Origin: Bremia lactucae
Taxonomy: Eukaryota > Oomycota > Peronosporomycetes > Peronosporales > Peronosporaceae
Direction of reading: 5' to 3'
Assembly (NCBI RefSeq): GCF_004359215.1
Contig: NC_090610.1
Span: 6,694,600-6,758,599, forward strand
DNA length: 64,000 nucleotides
Position numbers and translations under genes: made by a program. Below are positions 42,613-53,700 of this stretch, in pieces. Within the stretch, counting starts at the first letter, position 1, and each line of letters opens with the position of its first letter. The notes beneath the pieces were generated by a model. That model saw only the letters and a program-made list of their open reading frames with translations. It ran no database searches and was not told the DNA's origin.

Positions 42613-43641
42613 ATGACAATCAAGCATGAGTCACAGAGTCTTAGCACTTTCATCGTCGATGAGGGAATGTTGGACTGTGAAAGTCACACTCCATCAGAGA
42701 GTGAGGAACAAGAACGTCGCTTATATGTACCGTCTCCTCCAGATGAACGTCGGTGGGCCCGAATTTGTTCCCAGAACGTGATGCCGTCGATGTCTTAACT
42801 GCAATGCGCAGGACACAAGACCCTGTGTCTAACATCATTACGAATCCGCTCGATAAGAGCAGAGGTGGCAATCCTCAAAGAGAAACAAGCTCGTCGTCGA
42901 GCTGCAGAGGTAGCGAAAGCTAAAGCTCACAGTGAATACCGATTTACTCCAGTTAGTGTGAAAGAGCGTCTCAAAGAAATTACGGGTCACAGCTTGGCCA
43001 TCTGGACCTCCGGTGACCCGACGAGGACGCCGGAGGAGATCGCTGCTCGCGACGCTCTTCATGAGCGATACGTCACGCCGAAGGTAATGACGCGAGGTCA
43101 GTATCTGACGCGTTTACATAATCAAGCCCGTGAGGTTTCGAGAACCTCAATGAGGAAAATTCCGATTGTTTTGTTTCCAAACGAAACAAAAATTTATAAA
43201 GAAGTATCATTTAAGAACCGGGTTCATCGGGCTCGCCACCCCCGCAATATTTGGAATATCAGAGAGTCTGCGAATGTGACTGATGTTCGTTTGGAACGAA
43301 AGCTTCGCTTCGATTTCACCAAGCTTATAGCCAAAGGCCAGTTACGTTGGGCATTTATGCCACAAAACGAAAAAAGGTCTAGCCGATATTTCAGTGCTTC
43401 GGTTGACCGTGCAACCATTATTCGAAGCCGCACTGAGGCTATAGATCCACCTAATCGCACTTCTAGTGGCCGGAAGCGTCGTTTGACGCGAATTAACCCT
43501 GAACTTGATAATCAAAAACGTCAATGGCTGACGGGCAATCTTGCCGAAGAGGTAACTCAACTCCCAAGAGTTTTCAGAAGAGGGGCACCCCACCCACTTC
43601 ACAAGATACTGGTATTGGCCCTTACGACGACGTCGCTTTAA
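42613..43641 (+). pseudogene. Z1 antisense ORF (best copy)
   Basis: Runs opposite to pol, from ATG 42613 (MTIKHESQSLSTFIVDEG) to TAA 43641, with two frameshifts before 42865 (SPPDERRWARICSQN, then LTAMRRTQDPVSNIITNP). After that 258 codons are open: RRRAAEVAKAKAHSEYRFTP, SVKERLKEITG, KIPIVLFPNETKIYKEVSFK, RHPRNIWNIRESANVTDVRL, FMPQNEKRSSRYFSASVDRA, TSSGRKRRLTRINPELDNQK. Z2 shares IPIVLFPNETRS, RNIWNIRESA and SSRYFSASVDR; Z3 shares the N-terminus. The product is about 330-345 aa, strongly basic, with no recognised domain, signal peptide or membrane segment. Its last ~30 codons overlap the chromodomain on the other strand. It is repeated with the element, so it belongs to the transposon and is not a host gene. 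Confidence 0.65.
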
Positions 43642-44290
43642 ATGCTTTCTACGTGAAACTGAAGGTTTTCTTGCGCATCAAGCAGCGCGGAGGGGGCAGA
43701 TATCTCAACAGAAGCATTTGATGCTTTAAAGCACGAGGTGCAACTTCTTCATGAAAGCCTCGCTCGGGTTGTGGGCTCTTTTGAGGCAGTTCAAAAACGA
43801 CTAAAAATATATCCATACCAATGGACTCCCAACACCCAATGGGTACGGACAAAACTTGCCAGTGGCGCAGGAGCATGCGCTGAGGGTTTAACCCGCTGGC
43901 AAGTTTTGCATTGGCGAACGTATGTGCTGACCCATTTATAAAGTTTGAGCCACCAATAAATCTGGCTTACAGAGAGGCGTAGGTCTTTTCTCTACCGAGA
44001 TGACCTCCATGGACGGTACGTGTGCCTCACAAAGGATTTTGTACTTCAAATCCTCATCATGTCGAACAACGACGCGCGGAGGATCCGCAGCGTCGTGCAA
44101 TAAAGCAACAGGTCGTTTTCGATAGAAAATCGATGCAACCTTGCGCGCAGCCTTCCCGACAATTTTAAACTCGATTTAGTGCTCTTTAGAGCTCGTAGCA
44201 GAGCTACACACTGTTCATCCTTAGCGTAAGCCGAACGGATTAATTCAGTAACGGGCGACATCATAGTCGTTAAATGAGAGACCTCATAAT
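43555..44290 (-). pseudogene. Z1 integrase zinc domain fused to chromodomain
   Basis: Minus reading: VEKRPTPL, NLPAG-type decayed zinc domain (43990-43900), WESIGMDIF with the first core Asp, then directly ELPQKSPQPERGFHEEVAPR (the linker before the chromodomain), QYQYLVKWVGYPSSENSWEL (43640-43570). About 700-900 bp of integrase core and C-terminus present in Z2 are deleted, and the 75-aa frame 43876-43649 stays open across the join. Confidence 0.65.
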
Positions 44291-46760
44291 CCGGCCTGTG
44301 TGATAACGCATTGCCTAAGTATTCTGCTTGCCAGGCTTATACGTCACCTCGAAGTTGCATTCGGCGAAAAATGATAGCCATCGGGCCATTCTCTGTAAGA
44401 AATGGGGCGACTTAGTCGCCGTGCGTAATGACGCCTGATCTGTATTAATCACAAACGGCTTAGAGCCAAGCTGATGAGCTCTGAACCTAACGAGAGCATA
44501 CTTAATAGCAAGCAACTCTTTGCCATGAACTGGGTAGTTCTTTTCGGCAGCTTTAAGCTGTCTAGACTCGAACGCAATAACATGTTCACGCCCATCAACA
44601 TCTGTTTGTTACAGAGCACTACCAATGGCAAAATCCGAAGCATCACAGACGACACTGAAAGACCAATTTGAATTTGGCAGTGCCAGAATCGGAGAATGGA
44701 TAAGACTTTCCTTTACTGCTTGAAAAGCAATATGTTTTGTGCTAGTCCAGCACCATTCTGTATCCTTTTAAGGAGATTGGATAATGACCTAGCCATATCA
44801 GCGTAATTTTCGCTATATTTGTGTAAATAATTGGCGAGACCCAACCACTTACGCAGCTCCTTTTGGTTTTTAGAACGGCCAACCTACTATGGCTTTACCT
44901 TAGCGGGATCCGCTCTAAGGCCTCGCTTCACAATGAAACACCCTTAAAAAAGGATTTCTCTTGCGCCAAAAATGCATTTTGATGCATTGGCATATATTTA
45001 TTTAGTGGATACCCTCGAGCGCTGCTCGCAAATGGTCTAAATGGTTTTCCACATCCGACCGACCCTGTTCCGCACGACTATGGAATACAACGTCAATATA
45101 AGTCTGTGCATAACCTCGATGAGGGCGGAAAAGTTGCGTCACTAGACGATTAAATGTTGCCGGGGCGTTGGAAAGCCCTTGTGGCATAACCAATTTCTCC
45201 CATAGTATACCGCTTGGGGTGCTAACCCCTGTGAAATTGACTTGTTCCGGGAACCAAATACTTTGTTACACGACAGTAGCCTTTACCAAAGGAACAGTGT
45301 GGCGTCATTGACGATTCCGTCCGTGCTAAGCACGAGGATACAAGAGAGCAAATCCCCTTATTCGACACCGATATTTTGTGTCAAAAAGCCAAATGGTAAA
45401 TGGCGCATTGTACATGCTTATAATAAGCTAACTCCTGCCACTATATCTGCGCAAATCTCCAGTCCTAGGAAAGCATGTTCTTCAGAACAATATGGTGGGA
45501 TGTTCTATGCACCGTGCCTTGACTTAGTCGATGGTTACTACCAACTGCTCATGCAAGCTAGCGATATCCCGCTTACACCTCTATCCAGAGGTAAAACAGA
45601 TGGTGGACTGTTACATACCACATCTTGGAATTCCTTAATCAAGAAATAAGATGGATCCGTAGGATCTTTAATGATCGATGACCCACTCTGCGCACTTAGC
45701 GCAGCTTTTCTGTCATACAAGACAGCTTCGTCCAGAGTGACGATGGGTTCAACTCAATCGTTGGTCGAATGACCCCATCTCGGATAAGTCGCCAGCCTGT
45801 AAAGCTCGTCCAAGTCGAGACAATACGCCTCTTAAAGACCGGGATATTCATGTTTCCGGATTTTCCAGCCAGTATTGGTTCTATACCAGACGTGGTGTCG
45901 AATTCGACATCCGACAGGGAGTTAGGAAACTCAACTTCCTTTACCACCGAGCGATTACGTGTCGCTTCACGTGCATTAGAAGCGTTTGACCCCAAATGCT
46001 TTGGCGAACCGTTAATAGTGTCACTACTGACACTCAGTATGGTGCCACCTCAGCCGACCGAACTCGGTAGACTTAGACGTGCCACTCCAGGTATCTCAGG
46101 GATATTACACCCTTTGATGACTCGGCCTTAGGCCAACAATGCTTTCAGCATTCAGTGGATCGTTATTACAACGAGTTTTACTCGATGAAGAACGTGCCGT
46201 TCGACTTATTTCTGCTGAGTCGGGCTCACAATGAATGTTTTCAGCATAGGAGTTTATCAACTCAGACATTTCTAACGTGTAAAACACTGACAGGCTCAGT
46301 AAATGATCCGCCCAAATAGCGGTTTTGTTGCCTAGCAAAGGTGGGTTCATGACTCTCCAAAACTTTGCTAGGAACATTGCGCGTGGCGCCTAAGGTCTTA
46401 GACCTCCAATCGATCCATGGCTCATGGCGTTCACGCCAGGCCATATCAAGGATGAGATCATATCTCGAAGACAAATCAAGGACGAGACAGCGTTCCATAC
46501 TGTCAAAGTCCAGAAACTTTAAACCTAAGTTCAATGGAACTATAGGAACAGTGACACGAGTTCCAGTCGCTAAGCGAACAGTGATTGTATCACTTTCATG
46601 CGCTTTAATCGCCTCAATGTATTGTTGACTTCCTTCACGGAAAGACGTCGAGCATAATTGCAAGAGTCAATTAAAATTGACCATGGTTCGCCAAAGCCCT
46701 TCACAGTCGCTTGGGCGACGAACAATCCAGGCTTAAGCTCACACCTCGTGCCAAAGCGCA
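44291..46760 (-). pseudogene. Z1 protease, RT and RNase H
   Basis: Protease: GLFVAQATVKGFGEPWSILI with the active site shortened to DSCNYA (GA lost from DSGASCNYA), CLVLDLSSRYDLILDMAWRE and HEPWIDWRS (46700-46400). The RT start FLIKEFQDVVCNSPPSVLPL (about 45640) is followed by the inverted piece 45234-45574, then MVMPQGLSNAPATFNRLVTQ and TYIDVVFHSRAEQGRSDVEN (the second Asp of YIDD is missing) to 44990. RNase H: SLDSLKLPKRTTQFMAKS in one frame, MLAIKYALVRFRAHQLG, TDQASLRTATKSPH (44515-44315). Not functional. Confidence 0.75.
45234..45574 (+). repeat. Inverted 341-bp RT segment in Z1
   Basis: The plus strand encodes SKSPYSTPIFCVKKPNGKWR, IVHAYNKLTPAT, LDLVDGYYQLLMQASDIPLT, the RT fingers-palm part that should be on the minus strand. 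It is bounded by TGT (45231-45233) and ACA (45575-45577). The same segment with the same borders is inverted in Z2 (59756-60182). Confidence 0.85.
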
Positions 46761-47850
46761 TCGGCTAATTTAGGGTAGGTCCTGTTTCCTCTCACCTCCT
46801 AGAGGTTCAACAGAGCCTATGTCTTTTCAGTAGAGCGCCCGCACCTACTGGGTATCGACGCTTTCCCGCACCGTACCAGATTTCTGGGATAGGTCGGAAA
46901 TGTTGCTCTTTCGAGCTTTACGCGTATTGCGTAGGGTACAGGACGGACGTGAATGTTTCGTGCTTCCGCGCATATAACATCTACGGATGTTCGTAAGCTG
47001 TTCCACAGCATGATATGCCTCTTCTCATTCCTCAACGAGGCTTGTTCCGGTCTATAAGACATTACCCATGTGCTCGAAGAACTTGTACGGTAAACAGGCA
47101 TGCTAACACGAGCAGATTAAAAGTCGAACTCAGCGCGTAGAGCTATGACAACTCTTCTTCAAAAGTGGCAACATGAGATCGGAATAGTTTCGTCCGGGCA
47201 ACGCCCTCATTGAGACCCCCCTCATAAAAACTGTTACCACAATTGCTTCTGGCATCGGGTCTTGATGACATAGATGCAAGAAGAGTTCTTAGCTCCTGGA
47301 CATAGTCCTCTAGGGTTTGTTTACACTGTCGAGTCGCTAGGAGCTGTGCTCGCATGCGAAAAGCCTGACAGGCGGTGCAAACATGCTAGGCATTTGCTAT
47401 TATAGCGAACCCGTTGAGGGAAAAGCGTCGTTTATGGACGTACTGCACGATAGTACACAGTCCATCGCTCTACCTCCGAGTTTGGAAATGGTCATAGCCA
47501 CCTTTTGACGTTCTGTTAAGAACAAGGCGAGATCACTGGACATATTTCTCTGCTTAATCCAAAATGGGAGATTTTCTTCCTCTTTTTCCTCAAACGTCTT
47601 CACGTTGACAGCAAGAGGGCAAGCCTTCGGCTCTGAATCAGGAACAGAGACGATTGGGTTGACATAGATGCCAATAAGTGCTCTTGTACCTGGCTGATCA
47701 GGGAGGCTTCATATCGCATGATAACGAGCTCACATGTTCAAACCAGAACAAAGTTTTGAGCTTGTCATAAGCTGCTCGTTGCGCCTCTGAAGGTTCTGGA
47801 ATCTCTTCTATTTTATTGAGAAATTAGTCTTGTAAAGAGTCAGGTGTAGA
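46761..47850 (-). pseudogene. Z1 Gag
   Basis: Minus reading: SEAQRAAYDKLKTLFWF (about 47790), the MKTFEEKEEENLPFWIKQRN frame (47603-47400: DLALFLTERQKVAMTISKLG), MRAQLLATRQCKQTLEDYVQ (47355-47143) and the zinc knuckle RRCYMRGSTKHSRPSC (about 46990), in which the second Cys of CX2CX4HX4C is Arg. From about 47640 down it is almost identical to Z2. Confidence 0.7.
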
Positions 47851-47854
47851 TAGA

Positions 47855-47871
47855 CTACGAGTGCTACCAGG
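47855..47871 (-). promoter_or_regulatory. Z1 primer-binding-like site
   Basis: Minus strand CCTGGTAGCACTCGTAG directly after the LTR end. Confidence 0.6.
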
Positions 47872-48340
47872 TGTAGCCGACCTACCTCTCTCCTTAAGTC
47901 AGCGGAAGACTTTTAGACTCAGCCCGAGTCTCTAAGTTCTACAGAACTAATGTTTTTAACAACCCAGGTAGTCATTCAAGCTATTTATGGCTTAGTGAAT
48001 CCTAGTTTAAGAGATTGGGGGGTTCGGGGAACCAAGGGGCAGCTAGTGCCCGAGAGCATATACCTTAGAAAGATTTCTATCAGTCACAGATCAATGCGCA
48101 AGCCTATAGAAAGGCACTAGACTGAACTGAACTTTATTTAATTGTTTTAATCGTAAACCTTACCCTAGCCAATATTAAATAGATTTCGGCCGCCAGATTT
48201 AAATCTGGCGGCTACCGCATTTGTTACCATTACAAATGGGATTTAAGTAATGAGCTATTTTAGAATTGGATAATAGGTATTTTACCCATATAGTAAATGT
48301 ACCACAACAGTAATTTTCCAACCGATGTGTGCCCATTACA
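47872..48340 (-). repeat. Z1 5' LTR
   Basis: A 469-bp LTR, minus strand TGTAATGGGCACACATCGGT to GAGGTAGGTCGGCTACA. Only about 80% like the Z2 LTR by eye. Confidence 0.8.
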
Positions 48341-48412
48341 AATTTGCTGCCCCTCTTCCTCCCGTTGACATTTTATCAAATAATGTAAAATTATTTCTGA
48401 AAAAGGTGGTGG
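48341..48412 (-). other. Polypurine-tract remnant beyond the Z1 LTR
   Basis: Minus strand TGTCAACGGGAGGAAGAGGG resembles the GTCAACAGTCTGATAGGGGA text before Z 3' LTRs. It suggests the LTR at 47872-48340 once also bordered another minus-strand Z element (tandem sharing one LTR). Confidence 0.4.
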
Positions 48413-48870
48413 TATTACGGGCCAACGTTGCCTGAATGTTACAAACACCCATTAAGTACACTTTCTGTACTAAACGGGACGGTTAATTACTTTGTGTACG
48501 TAATTAAACCTACCACTTGGGTGTAATACAAAAGGTGACCTACCCTTGTGAATGTGATGCACGTAGGTGCATTCACATTGGAAGGGATGACGGCTAGCGT
48601 CATCCGTAAGCCGAGATGTTCAGGTAGTACGCTCACCACGATGGGGTGCACACCAACAGAGATGTCATCAATTGATTGGTTAAAAGAATATATATTAAAT
48701 TTAATTAAATATAAATCAGTCAAGAAACTACTTCCTAGTTAACAAGTGCGCACGTGAAGCCGGATTCCGCTTCCGTGACGACACTTGTACAACGATACTT
48801 GGTCGCTTAGGCGCCCACAACCTACCTCACTGTGCCTGAAGGTGTGTGTTAAAGAAGAGCGTGGCTGCTA
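48413..48870 (+). repeat. Family Y LTR, solo and 3'-truncated
   Basis: TATTACGGGCCAACGTTGCC start; includes the GTGATGCACGTAGGTGCATT, GAAGGGATGACGGCTAGCGT and GTGCGCACGTGAAGCCGGAT blocks. The GTCCGCCTACA end is missing. An X LTR starts 30 bases on. Confidence 0.75.
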
Positions 48871-48900
48871 TCATCAAGTAGTTGTTTTGTCTGTGGTCGT

Positions 48901-49412
48901 TGTAACGGGGTGTCCCGATACATGAGTATTATTTCAGAAATGAGTAATAATAAAAAATATGTTCTATAAATGGAAATAAGCAAAGAAGTACAAATAATTA
49001 TCTTAATTAATTATTTGACTTAATGGTTCCAATCTTACCAAATTTGGTAATATTGATGCAATAAGACATTAGTTCTATTGATTGGTTGATTTAAGTTTCA
49101 ATCAACCCCGCCAACCGTCACAAGACACGATTGTGCGGTGCGCAAGGAGGCGCCATGAATAGTTTGTTATTAATATAATCAAGTCAAAAGAAGATAGAAG
49201 GTCGTTACGTGGAGCTTAAAATATTATACCGTTTTACTTTTTCTCTATTTTAAAAGATTTGAGCAAACCGTTGGCAGCTAACACTATTTAGCTACCTGTA
49301 ATCTCCCCCTGCCCGTCGTGAACGTGAAGAAGCCGAGCCAATCGACCTTCACTGTAATCCGTGTAGGTTGTCGAGTTCTGTTAACAGTACTAGCAAAGGG
49401 TGTCCCGTTACA
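48901..49412 (+). repeat. X2 5' LTR
   Basis: A 512-bp LTR, TGTAACGGGGTGTCCCGATA to GGGTGTCCCGTTACA. Confidence 0.85.
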
Positions 49413-49433
49413 CCTTGTAGCACTTCGTAGTCT
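49413..49433 (+). promoter_or_regulatory. X2 primer-binding-like site
   Basis: CTTGTAGCACTTCGTAGTCT; one difference from the X1 core. Confidence 0.5.
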
Positions 49434-49463
49434 GTCCAACGGCCAACGCACATTTCACAGAAC

Positions 49464-50640
49464 GTGGACTTGTTGGATAAAGAAGAAAAGAGCTCTCCAG
49501 CCCCTCAAGAAGGCTATCACGCAACGCGTGAAAGGTTTTCTCATTTGAGAGACCTTAAATGGAGAGCAATCGAAAGAATGAGTTCGGTCGTAGGCGGGCC
49601 AGCCGTTGGCGCCATGCTGTACACTCTCGCCAGAGATCAACAGCATGCGGGGATAGACAACACGAATTTGGTGGGGACCAAGCGAAAGTAGCCTTGCTTC
49701 ACCAGCAAGGCTCCCAACACGCGGAGGTGTTCAAGGAACATGGTTCTCAACAATTAAAATTGCTGAGACAGCAGCATCTACATGCTGCTAGTGGGTCGAC
49801 GTTTTATGTCGAACTGGAAGCTTAAAGATCGAAATCTCTAAGTTCAAGGCAGCGAAGGCGACTCCCTATTAGGATGATTTGCCGAATTAAACGACGCCAT
49901 AGAAGCTCGCCGTATCAGTGATTATGCGACGATAGTGATATTTGGCATATCCAATTAAGCCGGACGAGCCAAATCTTGGCCTTGGGGCCAAGCTTCACGA
50001 CCCATTAGTATTTGAGTCGTATGAAGTCCTTAAGACCCGGCTCAGGCCAGAAATTGAGCCGCCACGTGCAGAATTTAGGGCTCGAGCCGAGCTGCTGGAT
50101 TTGAAGCAGGGCAAGCGTGACCTTCACGCTTATGCCCAAAATACACGATACCTGGTCAGGTGTATCGTGAGTCATCCGATTTATGAACACACACATGCTA
50201 CTGTGTTCATCAAAAGTCTCGCAAACGGTCTTTTTAAAACTCACCTGTTCCGACTCGAACTACAGAAGCTTGACCAACCGATCTCTGAAGCGGAACAGGA
50301 AGACTTTAACCTGAAACAGGCTTTCGTCCACTCAGGTGCTTATCGTCTACCAAGACGACAAGAACATGGAGGTCCAGAACCGATGGACCTTTCCTATGTA
50401 GAAAGCGAGAAACCTTTGCTCTTCAAGCTGCAAACGATTACAAAAATGTTATCGTTGTCAAAAGACCGGCCACTACGCCTATAAGTGTAGTGCTCCACGG
50501 CCAGTGCCTAGAAGCACTGAGCGAAAAGATCGACCTCCTTCGAGAAACAACGGAATTCGCGGATCCGACGCTGTTGCGAAATCGCAACGGCGAGGCGGAT
50601 CGTCAAAAATAAAAGTCGGGGTCAGAAGGTGAGGAGCGCC
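49464..50640 (+). pseudogene. X2 Gag
   Basis: Start codon lost (GTG where X1 has ATG). A long open frame 49942-50484 covers the capsid part: LGLGAKLHDPLVFESYEVLK, IEPPRAEFRARAELLDLKQG, DLHAYAQNTRYLVRCIVSHP and ISEAEQEDFNLKQAFVHSGA, MDLSYVESEKP. The zinc knuckle (CYRCQKTGHYAYKC) is intact at nucleotide level at about 50448-50492 but lies one frame off. Confidence 0.75.
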
Positions 50641-50729
50641 CTACTGATCCAGCAATGTCATAAGAATTTGTAGGCCTTTTGACGAAAGTTGCTCCTCACA
50701 AACATTGAGTGTAACTGCCCTCATCACCT

Positions 50730-53700
50730 TGGAATAAAAGCGTTGAATAATTTGCCACTTAAAATTTCTAGTCGATTGTAGGGCGTCGAACAATTAAGTT
50801 CAACGCCAATCGCAAGAAGTTGCAGGCTCAAGTTCGTTAAGCGAGATATCCCTCTATCGACAATGACAGTGCACCTATCAACAGGCGCATATTTAGCAGT
50901 AAAGAAGCGTGTAGTTTGCATCGAATACACACAAAAGGGTCAACGGATGACAAATTAGATGTCATCCTTGTATTACTATGGCTCAGAAAGCGCGAGCCAT
51001 GTATAAATTGGCAGCATCAAGCCGGGACAAGGTATGTTTCTCGTTCTACAGGGGGTCATCTGATAAACTTCTTGGAGCGTCCAAGCAAGTCGATGTCCTA
51101 CAAGTGAGTGCGATGGCCTCACTTGTGGACTGGTCGTTTGCATGACTGCATAAGACCTTAGTGTGAATACCAGGTGGAGTTTATTTTCAACGGCTGTGTA
51201 TAAGCACAGGCATCCACCATTGTGACGTGATGATAGTTACCGACGGCTGTGCACAAACACATGCAGCGTCGGAGTTCGACCACTCGAATAAATTGAGTGG
51301 ACGAAACAGGGATGCTTCCTTGAAAAGCAACATCCAAGGAAGTTTATAACGCTCGTCTAAAAAGAGCCAGTCTCAAAGTCTTTCATCGACTGAAAAGTCG
51401 ATCGTAGAGGATCTCGCTGTGGTAGCACAACCACAGCTAGAGGCAGTTGCAGAGGAAACGCCCCAAATAAAACCTGAGGGAATAAGTCCTTAACAATCTG
51501 TGGGAATAAGTTCACGGAAACCAGTGGTCAAAGAGTCCCAGGTAGCAATAAAATAAGTTCCAAAGAGGAATCTACGACAGTAAATTTTGTAGTAAACGTG
51601 AAGGCGCTTATACACTTGATCTGATAGCGCCTCCGAAGTGAACTTCGGAGATAAATTAATTGCCAACGCTTGAACCGAAACGTTTCTTGCGTGAGCTGCT
51701 AGTGGCGAAGTCAAGCTGATCTGCGTACTTGTCACGGATGACAACTACGTGGTCGATATTCGGTCGGCAATAGCATTTTTTGAGAACGAACGAATTTTGA
51801 GTAGCTCATCGATGGACGAAAGTGTCCTGGATGAGAAGGCTCAAATTGAACGTTTTACGTCCCAATCCTGGGAGTCTTTAAAGACAAATCCTTTTTATAA
51901 AGATTTTTATCAAATTCGAGGATGTCTTTCCTGAGTCCGTACCGTGCGAGTTGCCGAAGGATAAAGGAACTCTTTCTGTGTGCGTGAAGCAACAGGAGGA
52001 TGGAGGATTGTGCATGCATTCAATAAAATGAACGCTGCCACGGTACCGCCTCAACCGCCGATACCACGAAAAGACGTAATCACTGGTGGTAAGTCAAAGA
52101 GTACTATATTCTCGTCAATAGATCTGATAAATGGATTCTATCAGATCCTTATGCGTGAACAGGACATCCCGCTCTTAGCAGTAAGTACTTTAAGCGGAAT
52201 GCTATGGGACTGGCTAGTTATACCGCAGGGACTTAGTAATGCCCTTGCGACATTTAACAGATGTGTAACTAATCTGTTGAAATTGGAGCGGGATTTCGCA
52301 TCGAGTTAATTTGATCATGTCTTCGTCAATAGCAGAGCCATGAACGGAAAGTCCGACGTTGAAGTACCTCGTACTCATGTCCGGAAGGTTCTTACACTTA
52401 TGCGTAAGGCCAAGTTGTATGCAAATCTCAAGAGTTGCATATTCGCTGCAAGCGAGATACCACTTCTTGGGTGCATCGTGGGTAAATACGGTGACCAGAT
52501 CCGGAAAAGAGCAAGGCAATTACCGATTGGCCTGTGCCAGGCGATGTAAAGGGACTTCGAAAGTTCCTCGGCGTAGCGGCGTTCCTTCATGTGTTCCCGC
52601 AATTACGCCGAAATGACTACATAGTTCTTCTTTGTTAAAGAAAAAATGTAAAATGGTCGTGGAACGCTGATTGTCTGCGTTCTTTTTGGAATTTCAATTA
52701 AAGCTTGATGCAATCACCATTCCTGACGATTGCGGACCAAGACAGACCATTTCATGTGGTCTGTGACGCCAGCGATTTTGCAATATGCTGTACGTTAATG
52801 CAATATGACACAGATGACATAGAGCGCGTCGTCTGTTATCAATCGCGTCAGCTATAACCAGCTGAACGCAACTATCCAGTGCATGACAAGGAACACCTTG
52901 GCATAAAAAATGCACTGGCTAAGTTTAGGGCCTATCTCTTAGGAGATTGACGTTCACTGAATATATGGACCATGCGCCTTTACGCACGGCCGCGAACAGT
53001 CCACACTCTCGCAAAGAATGGCGAGATGGCCGCCTTTCTTCGCGGAGTACAACTTCTCCGTGAAGCATAAACCAGGACGACATAACGTCGCCGCTACTGC
53101 CCTTTCGTGCCGGCCTGATTTTGAGCCGACTGCGCGAACGACAGCGAGGATAAGCCCGCTGTTGCAACTATCAACAGTGATCATGAGCCCACAGCTGTGT
53201 TCCGTCGTCAACACTACTTATCGACGTTAGAAGAGCTTATTCCAGAAGATAAGGCTCTTATAGGGCTAATGGATTACCTTAGAAAACCATCACAACCATC
53301 CTTAAAGAGATTGTTTAACTGTAGTAGATCAATACACAACACGCAATGGATAAATGTATTACACAGCCTTTCCTGGCAACACACCTCGTGTCGTCATCCC
53401 CACCCATTATGATTTGCGTTTACGCATCATGTATGACTGCCACGATGCACCAATAAGTGGACTCGTGGACGTGAGAAGACTCATCTCACGATAAGTCCCG
53501 ACATTTACTGGCCACGCCAATATGAGTTCATCCACAAGTACATACGTGCTTGCGAAGTTTGTCAACGGGTGAATTTTAGTGCTTCATCCCGTGCTCCGTT
53601 ACAAACTCTGCTTGTTCCGGTAGAATGTTGACAGTCCGCATTCATGGACTTCGTCTTTCGAATTCTTGACGACGGTTATGAGAAAAATGGTATTCTTGTT

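Larger units (their letters stand above)
42448..48340 (-). mobile_element. Z1: family Z element with truncated 3' LTR
   Basis: Complete 5' LTR (47872-48340), leader, Gag, protease, RT with a flipped 341-bp piece, RNase H, integrase zinc domain, a deletion of the integrase core, chromodomain, antisense ORF, polypurine tract and only about 55 bp of 3' LTR. Its Gag-RT part is nearly identical to Z2. Confidence 0.8.

Noticed and set aside
43224..43460. Minus-strand 78-aa frame in the Z1 antisense region
   Set aside because: No similarity to Pol and no copy in Z2; it is a shadow of the plus-strand frame.
42865..43641. A 258-aa plus-strand frame as a host gene
   Set aside because: The same peptides recur opposite pol in Z2 and Z3 just inside the 3' LTR, so it is part of the transposon.
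49318..49548. 76-aa frame across the X2 LTR/leader border
   Set aside because: Spans the LTR end and primer site; no counterpart in X1 or X3.
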